Below are positions 6,962 to 15,068 of a stretch of 16,123 bases of DNA, piece after piece. Below the pieces are notes generated by a model. It was not told where the DNA came from, searched no databases, and saw only the letters and a program-made list of their open reading frames with translations. The DNA comes from Trichodesmium sp. jk18x7bins.61 (GTDB taxonomy: Bacteria; Cyanobacteriota; Cyanobacteriia; Cyanobacteriales; Microcoleaceae): the NCBI GenBank assembly GCA_022822685.1, contig JAJEAQ010000228.1, forward strand, positions 1-16,123, read 5' to 3'. Position 1 is the first letter of the stretch. Each line of letters opens with the position of its first letter. The position numbers and the translations under genes are program-made.

Positions 6962-7113
6962 AAACTTGCGCTTGTTTAGCAAACAAAGGCTTAAAACCTT
7001 GATCTGTATTACATTTTACTTTTATTCAGCAAAACCCAATATTCATAAAAAAAACCCAATGGGGGGGCTAAAAAATAATAAATATATTGTTGAGAAAAAA
7101 ACAAATATCTAGA

Positions 7114-7746
7114 TTAAAACAGAGTCAAAATATATAACAATGTGAACAAAACAATCCAGATAATATCAACAAAGTGCCAATATATTTCCGCCATCTCAAT
7201 ACCAACGTGCTTTTCTTGATTGTAATGGCCAGCACGACGAGAACGCCATAAAACACCAAGAATTAACAACACACCAACAAAAACGTGGAGACCATGGAAA
7301 CCAGTCATCACATAAAAACAGTTGGAAAACACATTGGTAGTCAGACCATAACCTAAAGTCAGATACTCATAAACCTGACCGCCTAAGAAAATGATACCCA
7401 TGATTGCGGTAACTATATACCATAGACGCATTCCTGAGACATTATTCTTTTTAATTGCAGTATCGCCTTTATGAATTACAAAACTACTGGAAACCAGAAT
7501 AATAGTGTTAATTGTCGGCAATAATAACTCTACTTCTGTTTCTTCAGGTGGCCAAACAATGAAATTTGAGCGGTAAATTAAATAAGCAGCAAACAGCCCT
7601 CCGAACATCAAAGACTCGGAGGCGAGAAATGTTAATAAACCGAATACTCTTAAATCCTGATGCTCTTCATGATGAGCTACTTCTGCTCCTGAATGAATAG
7701 TAGTATCAACTAAATTATCAGTTGTATCAATAGTTGAACCTTGCAT
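7114..7746 (-). CDS. coxC: Cytochrome c oxidase subunit III
   Basis: Third core membrane subunit of the aa3-type cytochrome c oxidase, binding subunit I. The 210-residue form has about five membrane segments and the short N-terminus typical of bacterial subunit III. Recognisable stretches are HHEEHQDLRVFGLLTFLASESLMFGGLFAAYL, split here from GFHGLHVFVG and the C-terminal IEMAEIYWHFVDIIWIVLF. The open frame reaches back to a GTG at 7836, but the ATG at 7746 is preferred: GGAG sits six bases before it and the protein then begins MQGSTIDTTDN, as in relatives. It is the last gene of the leftward coxB-coxA-coxC group, 163 bases after coxA. Downstream, minus-strand CCCATTGGG followed by eight T (near 7045-7060) is a weak terminator candidate. 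Confidence 0.95.
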   Translation of the reverse strand: MQGSTIDTTDNLVDTTIHSGAEVAHHEEHQDLRVFGLLTFLASESLMFGGLFAAYLIYRSNFIVWPPEETEVELLLPTINTIILVSSSFVIHKGDTAIKKNNVSGMRLWYIVTAIMGIIFLGGQVYEYLTLGYGLTTNVFSNCFYVMTGFHGLHVFVGVLLILGVLWRSRRAGHYNQEKHVGIEMAEIYWHFVDIIWIVLFTLLYILTLF

Positions 7747-7830
7747 AGTCTGCTCCATAAAACTTTTACAAAGTGTTAAGATTAGGTTTTTGGGTAGTGG
7801 GAGTATATTGCTCCCGTACGTGAGGGAGAT

Positions 7831-7845
7831 GCTCACATTATTAAT
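7831..7845. repeat. Intercistronic motif copy in the coxA-coxC spacer
   Basis: GCTCACATTATTAAT is shared exactly with 10212-10226 in the coxB-coxA spacer, and the adjoining GGAGA(T/G) extends the match. Read on the minus strand each is ATTAATAATGTGAGC, placed soon after the preceding cox stop codon. Confidence 0.6.
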
Positions 7846-7909
7846 TAGCTATTAATAAGGTTTGGCAACTCTGGGAGTCAGCTAAATACCAAACTAACTC
7901 CAGATTATA

Positions 7910-9682
7910 CTAATCATTCCCAGGGGGATTCTGAGAATCATCTTTAGCTCCAGAAGCACTATATAAAGATGAAGACTGAGCCTCTGATACAGGAATACCT
8001 GTTTCTTTCGCCTTGGAACTACCTTTTGACATCCGCTTAAACTTCTCTCGAATACCAAGAGTTTTCTTAGAGCCAAAATCATAGGGACCATAAGTAACCA
8101 CTGGCAAAACTTCCCAGTTTTCAATTATCGGAGGTGAGCTAGTTGTCCACTCCAAGGATAAACCGCCCCAAGGATTATCGCCAGCTTTTGGTCCACGGAT
8201 CCAACTCCAAACCATGTTGATTAAGAATGGAATTACGGATAAGCCGAGAAGAATTGACCCGTAAGTACAGATATGGTTGATAGATTCAAACTTAGGGTCA
8301 TACATGGCAATCCGCCGTGGCATTCCTTGTAAACCTAATTCGTGCATGGGTAGGAAAGTTAGGTTAGTGCCAATGAAAGTCAGGAGAAAATGAATTCGTC
8401 CCCAGGTTTCGTTATACATCCGACCTGTAATTTTGGGGAACCAATGGTAGAAGGCTGCGTACAAACCAAACACCGAGCCACCGAATAAAACATAATGGAA
8501 ATGGGCTACCACATAGTAGCTGTCATGGACATGAACATCAAAGGGAGCAGTTCCCAGAGTTACGCCACTCAATCCACCTATCACAAACATTGCTAATAAA
8601 CCGATCGCGAAGAGCATGGCACTGGTAAAGCGGATTTTCCCGCCCCAGAGGGTAGCTACCCAACTAAAGATTTTGACTCCGGTGGGAACTGCAACGATTA
8701 ATGTTGAGATGGTGAAGAACATCCGCATCCAAGGAGGAGTGCCACTGGTGAACATATGGTGTACCCACACGAACAAACCGACAAGACAAATAGCGAGACT
8801 AGAGTAGGCGATCGCTTTATAACCAAATATGGGCTTGCGGGCATGAACGGGAATTACCTCTGACAAAATGCCAAAAATTGGCAAAATCATCAGATAAACT
8901 GCTGGATGAGAATAAAACCAGAATAAGTGCTGATAGACAACCACATCACCGCCCATTTCTGGTTTAAAGAAACCAGTGCCAAAGTTGATGTCAAATAATA
9001 ACAGTACCAACCCTGCTGCTAATACAGGAGTTGAGCATAGTGCCAAAACGGAAGTAGCTAGTATGGCCCAGCAGAAGAGGGGAAGTTGATCCCATCTCAT
9101 GCTAGGAACTTTCATTTTGAGAATAGTGGTGATAAAGTTCAGGGAGCCCAAGATGGAGGAAGTTCCTACTAGCACAATGCTGAGAATCCATAAAGACTGC
9201 CCAATATTGTTAGTGATAATGCTCAGTGGTGGATAAGCTGTCCAACCGCTTTGCGCCCCTCCAAAAGCTAAACTAGCGATTAATAGTGCTCCAGCGGGTG
9301 GGTTGAGCCAGAAGGCGATCGCGTTTAAGTTAGGAAACGCCATGTCTCTTGCTCCCACCATTAGGGGGACAAGATAGTTTCCAAATCCACCAATGGCAGC
9401 CGGCACAATCCACAAGAAAATCATAATTGTGCCGTGATTCGTCAGGAAGGAGTTGTAGACATTAGGATCGAGAACGTCGGGATCTGGTGTATAAAGTTCT
9501 GCCCGTAAACCCATAGCCATGAGACCAGCGATGAGGTAAAACATGAAGGCAGTAACTAGATATTGAATCCCGATTACCTTATGGTCTATGTTATAGCCAA
9601 AGTAGTGATACCATTTCCACGCTTTCGGATGTGGCTTTTCGGGTTTTAATTGAGTATCTAAAGGAATTTGTGCTTGTGCCAT
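7910..9682 (-). CDS. coxA: Cytochrome c oxidase subunit I, A2-type heme-copper oxidase
   Basis: Catalytic subunit of the terminal oxidase: reduces oxygen to water at the heme a3-CuB site and pumps protons across the thylakoid or plasma membrane. The 590 residues include about twelve helices. Ligands visible: His83 (TNHGTIMIFLW, heme a), His259 with cross-link Tyr263 (YSHPAVY), His308-His309 (WVHHMF, CuB), His394 (heme a3) and His396 (heme a) in DSYYVVAHFHYVLFGG. Lys337 (PTGVKIFSW) marks the K-channel and Asp113 the D-channel entry. YSHPAVY instead of GHPEVY places it in the A2 class, which lacks the helix-VI glutamate. The C-terminal 40 residues are polar and variable. Start: ATG at 9682 gives MAQAQIPLDTQ; no clear Shine-Dalgarno sequence. 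Confidence 0.97.
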   Translation of the reverse strand: MAQAQIPLDTQLKPEKPHPKAWKWYHYFGYNIDHKVIGIQYLVTAFMFYLIAGLMAMGLRAELYTPDPDVLDPNVYNSFLTNHGTIMIFLWIVPAAIGGFGNYLVPLMVGARDMAFPNLNAIAFWLNPPAGALLIASLAFGGAQSGWTAYPPLSIITNNIGQSLWILSIVLVGTSSILGSLNFITTILKMKVPSMRWDQLPLFCWAILATSVLALCSTPVLAAGLVLLLFDINFGTGFFKPEMGGDVVVYQHLFWFYSHPAVYLMILPIFGILSEVIPVHARKPIFGYKAIAYSSLAICLVGLFVWVHHMFTSGTPPWMRMFFTISTLIVAVPTGVKIFSWVATLWGGKIRFTSAMLFAIGLLAMFVIGGLSGVTLGTAPFDVHVHDSYYVVAHFHYVLFGGSVFGLYAAFYHWFPKITGRMYNETWGRIHFLLTFIGTNLTFLPMHELGLQGMPRRIAMYDPKFESINHICTYGSILLGLSVIPFLINMVWSWIRGPKAGDNPWGGLSLEWTTSSPPIIENWEVLPVVTYGPYDFGSKKTLGIREKFKRMSKGSSKAKETGIPVSEAQSSSLYSASGAKDDSQNPPGND

Positions 9683-9844
9683 CTGTGATTATTTTGAAAA
9701 TTACCAATTTCTTAGAAAGGTTGAACTCAGTTTACATCTGAGCGGGGTTGAAACACCTACCGATTCGGCGTTGGTTAATTATGGGATGAATTTGTTTGCT
9801 TAGGCCACCCTAGTCCGGTCAAATTTCCTAAGTCCTGATGCCTA

Positions 9845-9997
9845 AGAGACTGTTTGTCACGCCTCAGATTAAATTCAGGCGTAGGGTGGGTTAGGTGGAA
9901 AGTTCTCTTCGTACTCACCAGAATTTTAATTGTCCACCGTAACCCACCATAATTAAGCATTCTAGCTATCTTAATATTTGCTTTATAAACAGTCTCT
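9845..9997 (-). mobile_element. 153-bp MITE, copy B (inverted relative to copy A)
   Basis: Bounded by AGAGACTGTTTGTCAC and, at the other end, AAACAGTCTCT. Its reverse complement aligns end to end without gaps with 5811-5963. TAA on both sides of GAGACTG...CAGTCTC may be a three-base target duplication. It interrupts the spacer of the cox group without touching coding sequence. Confidence 0.8.
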
Positions 9998-10211
9998 AAT
10001 TCATCCCCCTACTAAGCAACACCTACCGATTCTGTGGTTAACCCACCGCAAATAGGACGGGGCACCTACTGTGGGTCAGTAAATTCCGCACACAGCCCCT
10101 CATAAATCCATATTTACTTTAAGCCTATCAACAGACTTCTACACTCGGAGGCTAGATTAAGTTAATACCTAGTTGTGAGCTTACTTTTTTTGTCGCTTTG
10201 CGAAAGGAGAG

Positions 10212-10226
10212 GCTCACATTATTAAT
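10212..10226. repeat. Intercistronic motif copy in the coxB-coxA spacer
   Basis: GCTCACATTATTAAT, identical to 7831-7845, 27 bases after the coxB stop when read on the minus strand. Confidence 0.6.
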
Positions 10227-10252
10227 ACTTCACTTATTTATTAGATAGAGCA

Positions 10253-11284
10253 TTAATGATAAGTTGGAGCAATTTGATTTAATGCTTCAGAATCAATACC
10301 CATTTCACTAGCATATGGGCTTAGATAATCCGAATCTGATAAATCAGCAGTATTTACTGCCACAGCTTGATTCAACTGTTGTTCTTGAGCCATAGTATTT
10401 TCTGCGATCCAAGCTTCATATTCTTCTTGGGTTTCAACAATGACTCTTGTTCTCATGGCTCCATGGTAAGCGCCACAAAGCTCTGCACAATAAACTGGAT
10501 ATTCTCCTGTTTTAGTAGCTACGAAACGCAGTTGGGTATCTTTTCCAGGGATTGCATCTTGCTTCAGACGAAAAGCAGGTATCCAGAAAGCGTGAATCAC
10601 ATCATTAGCAGACAGATTAATCTGTATATCCTTATTAACAGGAATATGCAGTTCTCCGGCAAAGACACCACTATCGGGATAGTTCATCAACCACCCATAT
10701 TGAATACCTGTAATATCAACTACTACATCTGCTGGTTTTGCTCCCTGTGCAGGAGATGGCCCTAAACCATATTTGGTTTCTACTTTTGTTGTGGCTACTG
10801 CTTCTGATTCCATTGCCTCAGCATCTGCAATTAGTGGAGCCGCGAGCGCTGCCCCTGAGACTTGAGCCACTTGCTGATGAGATGAACCATGGTGAGCTAC
10901 TGTTATTCCTGCCGGCTCAAATCCACCCATCTCTCTATATACATCTACACTATAGACGCCTAGACCGATTACTATTATGGATGGAATGGCCGTCCAAAAT
11001 ATTTCTAATGGTAAATTTTCCTTAAATGGATCACCATCGCCATCATCTCCTTTGCGTCGACGAAATTTAATTACACAAAAAACGATCGTGCCTTCTACCA
11101 CAAGAAATAAAGCTGTTGCGATAGTAAACATTACGTTAAAAAAACTATCTACCAGAGGAGCTTGTTTGGATGCTTGCTCTGGTAATAGTCCATGATTTTG
11201 ACCTAACCACACACTAATTATGGTAACTACTATACCAACTACTAGGGTGATGATTGAGACTGGTACTTTTTCTTTTTCTTCCAT
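10253..11284 (-). CDS. coxB: Cytochrome c oxidase subunit II (CuA)
   Basis: Membrane-anchored subunit that takes electrons from cytochrome c or plastocyanin through the binuclear CuA centre and passes them to heme a. It has 343 residues: two membrane helices (about 8-28 and 49-72), a second charged turn RRRKGDDGDGDPF, then a cupredoxin domain. CuA ligands are His231 (HAFWIPAF), Cys266, Glu268, Cys270, His274 and Met277 (CAELCGAYHGAM). The aromatic YGWLMNYP (196-203) is the electron entry patch. Between about residues 125 and 183 an Ala-, Glu- and His-rich linker separates membrane and copper domains; I recall similar linkers in cyanobacterial subunit II. It is the first gene of the leftward group and lies back to back with ctaA, with a 646-base shared upstream region. 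Confidence 0.97.
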   Translation of the reverse strand: MEEKEKVPVSIITLVVGIVVTIISVWLGQNHGLLPEQASKQAPLVDSFFNVMFTIATALFLVVEGTIVFCVIKFRRRKGDDGDGDPFKENLPLEIFWTAIPSIIVIGLGVYSVDVYREMGGFEPAGITVAHHGSSHQQVAQVSGAALAAPLIADAEAMESEAVATTKVETKYGLGPSPAQGAKPADVVVDITGIQYGWLMNYPDSGVFAGELHIPVNKDIQINLSANDVIHAFWIPAFRLKQDAIPGKDTQLRFVATKTGEYPVYCAELCGAYHGAMRTRVIVETQEEYEAWIAENTMAQEQQLNQAVAVNTADLSDSDYLSPYASEMGIDSEALNQIAPTYH

Positions 11285-11930
11285 ATCTAAATATGCAATT
11301 CTAGTTATAGTAGCGTAGGCTTCCCCCCTGGGTTGAAGTCAGTTTTGCTGCTAGCTACGTAAGCTTCCCGCCTGCTTTAACACATCTAATCTCAGGCAAC
11401 TGAGTCCCTTGAGACTAGCTAATCCGCCACCTACCACCCACAACCTTGAGTCGAGAAATCAGTCCTCCCTTAAAATCCTCCTATGACTTGCCGTCATACT
11501 TAATATCTACCTTAAGCCAAACATCGACCTATAATAAAGATATGATTGTTACTTCTTTATTAAGATTTTAGTTTCTCTAATTTTTTTTTTGATTTCTCTG
11601 ACAAAAGTTTATTTTATTTTAACTATTTCCGCAAAAATTACCCCACAGTTTAGAGCAACAAAGTTAAAGTTTATATATGTGTTCTTAGCTTACATAATTA
11701 AGTTATTTTTGATGAGGTAAAAAATAAAAAATTAACTTTTTAAAATTTGTCGCAGATCAATTCTCAGCCAACATAGTTTGAAGAAAGATTAAAATCATAA
11801 AACATTCTAAAGCAGAATAAATGTGCAAAAAGTATGGCTTATAGTAACAAAAATCATCCGGTTTAATTACCTTGTGAATACTTAATATTTTGTTAAATAA
11901 GCACAAAAAAACTAAAATTAATCTCAACTC
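11285..11930. promoter_or_regulatory. Divergent control region between coxB and ctaA
   Basis: This spacer must hold the leftward promoter of the cox genes and the rightward promoter of ctaA, but I could not fix convincing -35/-10 pairs. It contains an imperfect direct repeat near 11311-11330 and 11352-11374 (GTAGGCTTCCCCCCTG / GTAAGCTTCCCGCCTG), a small stem CTCAG-GCAA-CTGAG (11391-11404), and a very AT-rich right half. A short minus-strand frame at 11757-11981 looks spurious. Confidence 0.5.
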
Positions 11931-12911
11931 ATGGCCAACCCAGTTTTTAAAAAAAATGTAACTATTTACTCTCAGTCTCAAGCACTAGAGAATTCTCCAC
12001 ATGGCGTGCGGGATAGAACATCCGTTCCGCTACACGATAGCATTCGTGGCTTAGTATGGAAACTATGTATAGCTACCCTACTATTAATGGCAATTGGCAG
12101 TGCTACCAGAGTGATGAATGCAGGTTTAGCCTGTCCTGACTGGCCATTGTGTTATGGTAAATTAGTACCAATGGCACAAATGAACCTGCAAGTATTTTTA
12201 GAATGGTTCCACCGATTAGATGCCAGCTTAATAGGGTTTGGCGCGCTCGCTCTGATGGTTTTATCATGGTGGCATAGACAGGAACTCCCCAGTTGGCTAC
12301 CTTGGGCATCTACTTTTGCCCAAGGGCTAATAGTTTTCCAAGGGGTACTTGGTGGATTAACTGTTACAGAACTATTACGTTTTGATATTGTCACCGCTCA
12401 CCTGGGTACTGCTTTACTTTACTTTATGACTCTATTAGTGATAGGGGTGTCCATGATGCCATACACAGGTACTGGTAATGTGGGTAAGTTACCTTGGGTA
12501 GGATTAACTGCTGCAATTCTTGTGTATGTACAAAGCCTAATAGGTGGCTTAGTTGCTTCTCAATGGGCATTGCATCAGTGCTTTGGCATAGCTCAACTTT
12601 GTACAGTAATGAACAGTCATATTGCTGGCGTTGTTCCTGCTACTGTAGCAACATTAACATTAGTAGTAATGGTATGGCGGACTTCTGCTTTGCATCCACT
12701 CCTGGGAAAATTAGCAAACTGGGCTGGTGTATTAGTAGTGGCTCAGATTGGTTTGGGAGTAGGGACTTTTTTGCTACGTCTGCAAATCGAGTTGTTAACC
12801 GTATCTCACCAAGCAGTAGGAGCTGCACTACTTGGAGTTTTAGTAGCATTTACCGTTCTCGCTTGGCGCGATAGCGCAACTAAAAATCAGGATGTTTTTA
12901 TCAGTAATTAA
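11931..12911 (+). CDS. ctaA: Heme A synthase CtaA (COX15 family)
   Basis: Membrane enzyme that oxidises the C8 methyl of heme O to the formyl group of heme A, the cofactor of CoxA. It has 326 residues and eight membrane helices in two four-helix halves. Family marks: IGSATRVMNAGLACPDWP, EWFHRLDASLIG with His94, VTAHLGTALL with His157, NSHIAGV with His230, and SHQAVGAALLG with His293. These four are the expected heme-ligand histidines. Cysteine pairs are C68/C74 and C217/C224. The first 35 residues are polar and less family-like. The stretch HGVRDRTSVPLH is coded by bases with some inverted symmetry and may be an in-frame repeat insertion. ctaB follows 400 bases later on the same strand; the cox genes diverge upstream. 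Confidence 0.95.
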   Translation: MANPVFKKNVTIYSQSQALENSPHGVRDRTSVPLHDSIRGLVWKLCIATLLLMAIGSATRVMNAGLACPDWPLCYGKLVPMAQMNLQVFLEWFHRLDASLIGFGALALMVLSWWHRQELPSWLPWASTFAQGLIVFQGVLGGLTVTELLRFDIVTAHLGTALLYFMTLLVIGVSMMPYTGTGNVGKLPWVGLTAAILVYVQSLIGGLVASQWALHQCFGIAQLCTVMNSHIAGVVPATVATLTLVVMVWRTSALHPLLGKLANWAGVLVVAQIGLGVGTFLLRLQIELLTVSHQAVGAALLGVLVAFTVLAWRDSATKNQDVFISN

Positions 12912-13311
12912 GGGAACATAATATAAATCTCCGACTCAGTGTTCCTGGTTTAATTGTTAAGACAGATACAGTAATCCATTGGCTATCTAGTGTCTAATTG
13001 TATAAGTTCATATATTTATTAGGCGAATGAAAAAAGCCTGAAGTCAAAGGAACTAAACTCAAAAATAAGATTACTAATTTTGGCAATTAGACACTAAAAT
13101 ATCCAAGAGAACTGGGACTATAACCGACAGGTTTAGCTCGCGGCGGTGAATTGGAGGCAGTGGATCATAAGTTTCCCCCTGCCCACAAACAAATGTTGCT
13201 CCGCTTTTTTAGCCCCCCTCACATCATTGATTTGTGTTATACCTTTTTAGTCGCCTGATAGATGCGGAAAAAAAAGCACCAGTTAAAACAGGAAATTAAC
13301 AAATTAAATCC
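12912..13311. other. ctaA-ctaB spacer with an inserted element
   Basis: No gene is seen in 400 bases. The left part is filled by the 109-bp inverted-repeat element at 12988-13096. A weak AGGAA lies about 20 bases before the ctaB ATG. Confidence 0.6.
12988..13096. mobile_element. 109-bp inverted-repeat element (MITE-like)
   Basis: Perfect 13-bp ends TAGTGTCTAATTG (12988-13000) and CAATTAGACACTA (13084-13096), with partial pairing continuing outward (GGCTATC / ATATCC). The interior is non-coding. It has no sequence in common by eye with the 153-bp element. Confidence 0.65.
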
Positions 13312-14268
13312 ATGCAAGAAGTTATTTCTCATAGTCTTCAAAGACGCCATGATAATCTGTTACAGGTAATCAAAAGCTATTATCAACTCACAAAACCGCG
13401 GATTATTTTGCTGCTACTGATTACCACAGCAGCAGGAATGTGGTTGGGCGCAAAAGGAGAAGTCGATCTCCTATTGTTGTTAGTGACATTAACAGGAGGT
13501 GCCCTAGCTTCTGGTGCGGCCAATGCTATCAACTGCATATATGACAGCGATATCGACTATATTATGGAGCGCACTCGCTGGCGACCAATTCCTTCTGGGC
13601 GAGTCAAGCCCTGCGATGCTCTAATCTTTGCTATTACTCTAGCAGCTACCTCATTTACTTTGCTAACAGTATGTGCTAATTTACTGGCTGCACTACTGGC
13701 AATGTCTGGAATAGTTTTTTATGTTGGTGTTTACACCCACTGGTTAAAACGTCATAGTGTACAAAATATTGTGATTGGTGGTGCTGCTGGTGCTATACCT
13801 CCTTTAGTAGGTTGGGCTGCTGTTACAGGTGATTTGAGTTGGGCTGCTTGGCTACTGTTTGCGATAATTTTCGTCTGGACTCCTCCTCATTTCTGGGCTT
13901 TGGCAATTTATATTCGCGATGAATATAAGGAAGTGGGTGTGCCCATGTTACCTGTGATTAGAGGAGATGAGGAAACAGCCATGCAGATTTGGGTTTATAC
14001 TTTGATTTTGATTCCAATGACGTTGTTGCTAGTTTATCCTTTGCACGCTAGTGGTGCTGTTTATGCAGTAGCAGCAAGTTTCCTCGGTGCCATTTTTATC
14101 AAAAAAGCTTGGCAGTTGTTAAAAGCTCCTGATAATAGAGATGTGGCGCGATCGCTGTTTAAGTATTCTATATACTACATGATGTTGTTATGTTTAGTAA
14201 TAGTAATTGACAGTTTACCTTTTACTCACAGAATGACTACTTTTATAGCTGATAATTTGCCTACATAA
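13312..14268 (+). CDS. ctaB: Heme O synthase / protoheme IX farnesyltransferase
   Basis: Membrane prenyltransferase (UbiA superfamily) that attaches a farnesyl group to heme B, giving heme O for CtaA. The 318 residues contain about nine helices. The metal-prenyl diphosphate motif is N74-x3-D78-x3-D82 in NAINCIYDSDIDYIMERT, followed by RWRPIPSGR. YTHWLKRHSVQNIVIGGAAGAIPPLVGW (split at residues 141-168), then PPHFWALAIYIRDEYKEVGV and PMLPV (191-215), are family signatures. The ATG at 13312 puts a short polar N-terminus before SYYQLTKPRI, as in relatives. It follows ctaA and shares its role in supplying heme A to the adjacent oxidase. Confidence 0.96.
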   Translation: MQEVISHSLQRRHDNLLQVIKSYYQLTKPRIILLLLITTAAGMWLGAKGEVDLLLLLVTLTGGALASGAANAINCIYDSDIDYIMERTRWRPIPSGRVKPCDALIFAITLAATSFTLLTVCANLLAALLAMSGIVFYVGVYTHWLKRHSVQNIVIGGAAGAIPPLVGWAAVTGDLSWAAWLLFAIIFVWTPPHFWALAIYIRDEYKEVGVPMLPVIRGDEETAMQIWVYTLILIPMTLLLVYPLHASGAVYAVAASFLGAIFIKKAWQLLKAPDNRDVARSLFKYSIYYMMLLCLVIVIDSLPFTHRMTTFIADNLPT

Positions 14269-14624
14269 AAAAAGAACGGTCAGAAAGTTCCCAGAAGTTT
14301 TAACGGCTGGTTGAATAACGAGGAGCGGGTAATAAAGCGCAGTAAAAGTCTGCTATAATTGTTAAATGCAAGTAATAACAAGGTTTGTCACCATGACCTC
14401 TAGCTAGTACGGTGAGATTCTGGACCGACAGTATAAGGGGCGCGAGTTTCCTAAGACTGCTCTTAGCAAGCAACCCAGCTAGAGCAGTGATTTATTGCTC
14501 CCAAACCGCAGAGCGAAACCACTAGGAAAGCGACTTTTGCCTCTTGCCTGTTCCCTCTGGCCTATACCGAAGGGATTTGACAAATCATGACTTAGACAAG
14601 TCGCATTAATTAACGATAATGTAG

Positions 14625-14644
14625 GGACGTTGCATGCAACGTCC
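14625..14644. repeat. Perfect 20-bp palindrome
   Basis: GGACGTTGCATGCAACGTCC is fully self-complementary with no loop. I recall this type of sequence as a common dispersed palindrome in cyanobacteria. Confidence 0.7.
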
Positions 14645-14782
14645 TTGGGGATTCAGAGCAGCAAGGTTGAGCAGGACTTACGCAAAGACGCTATATATGG
14701 CGCATAACAAATTGGGCGGTCGTTAGCTAATTTTTTATGCGTTTTCGGCTGTCGCCGACATGAAACGCTCCGCGACATGAAT

Positions 14783-14809
14783 GCTACGCATTCCGTAGGA
14801 ATGCGTAGC
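14783..14809. repeat. Perfect 12-bp hairpin
   Basis: GCTACGCATTCC (14783-14794) and GGAATGCGTAGC (14798-14809) pair around GTA. The preceding TGTCGCCGACATG shares TGTCGCCGAC with the 37-bp repeat at 6053 and 6477. Confidence 0.7.
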
Positions 14810-14925
14810 GCTAGCAATCGCCTAGATTTGCTAATACCATTTCTTTGTAAAGCTGCGCTGAATATTAAGTAGACGTGATAGAATGCTCTTAGGCATTGCT
14901 GAACTGCACTCAGAGGTATTGAGAA

Positions 14926-14988
14926 ATGGGTCGCTCTTTAAAAGTAAACATTACCGAAACAATCGCTGAACTCAAGTTAATGGAGTAA
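14926..14988 (+). pseudogene. Transposase N-terminal remnant, IS630-like
   Basis: Twenty codons, MGRSLKVNITETIAELK and three more, then TAA. The beginning closely resembles the MGRPLKVNI start of helix-turn-helix domains in cyanobacterial IS630-type transposases as I remember them. An AGAGG lies ten bases before the ATG. The downstream sequence does not continue the protein and runs into the heptamer repeats, so the rest of the gene has been lost. Confidence 0.45.
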
Positions 14989-15043
14989 TTGGGTGACAGT
15001 AAGGTTTTATAGCGTTACGCATTAAGGTTAGGAGAGAGAGCTG

Positions 15044-15068
15044 TTGCCTCTTGCCTCTTGCCTCTTGC
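15044..15068 (+). repeat. Short tandem heptamer repeat (TTGCCTC)n
   Basis: Three complete TTGCCTC units and a partial fourth. Two related units lie at 14537-14550. Such heptamer arrays are typical of heterocystous and other filamentous cyanobacteria. Confidence 0.85.

Larger units (their letters stand above)
5742..7113. other. 1.37-kb region without a recognised gene, hairpin- and repeat-dense
   Basis: Short open frames near 5968-6380 contain repeats and resemble no family I know, so I do not call them genes. A minus-strand stretch near 6270-6375 reads GLNQKGEEVDIDALLSSV and ends at a stop, perhaps a remnant. The region holds a palindromic repeat (5759-5808, beginning ACGTAGGTTGG and ending AACCTACT), a 153-bp MITE, 37-bp direct repeats, four hairpins and a 112-bp inverted-repeat element. 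Several stretches are more GC-rich than the AT-rich spacers elsewhere in the window. Confidence 0.65.
9683..10252. other. 570-bp coxB-coxA spacer carrying inserted repeats
   Basis: No gene is seen. The spacer is unusually long for an operon. It contains MITE copy B (9845-9997) flanked by direct repeats AACACCTACCGATTC at 9752-9766 and 10018-10032. A shared intercistronic motif lies at 10212-10226, and an inverted pair GTGAGC / GCTCAC spans 10175-10217. The spacer may separate coxA transcription from coxB. Confidence 0.65.
14269..14925. other. Gene-free region after ctaB; possible structured transcript
   Basis: No coding sequence is recognised. An extended -10 box TGCTATAAT (14351-14359) precedes a more GC-rich stretch with pairing segments: CTGCTCT with AGAGCAG, CTCTAGCT with AGCTAGAG, and TTCCTA with TAGGAA, all within about 14395-14530. 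A small RNA is possible but no known family was recognised. GATTTGACAAATC (14574-14586) is an odd palindrome. CAGGACTTACGCAAA near 14673 resembles sequence often found at insertion-sequence borders. Confidence 0.35.

Noticed and set aside
7747..7836. Longer coxC form starting at GTG 7836
   Set aside because: The extra 30 residues are unlike subunit III, and the ATG at 7746 has a good Shine-Dalgarno sequence.
9775..9960. 61-codon minus-strand frame between coxB and coxA
   Set aside because: Most of it is translation of MITE copy B.
10367..11195. Three plus-strand frames opposite coxB
   Set aside because: They are antisense shadows of the clearly coding coxB gene.
11757..11981. 74-codon minus-strand frame before ctaA
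   Set aside because: It overlaps the ctaA start, lies in AT-rich control DNA and has no recognisable features.
14380..14540. tRNA or tmRNA gene
   Set aside because: I could not find a T-loop GGTTCRA motif or a cloverleaf pattern.
15044..15068. CRISPR-like array
   Set aside because: The units are 7 bp with no spacers; it is a simple tandem heptamer repeat.
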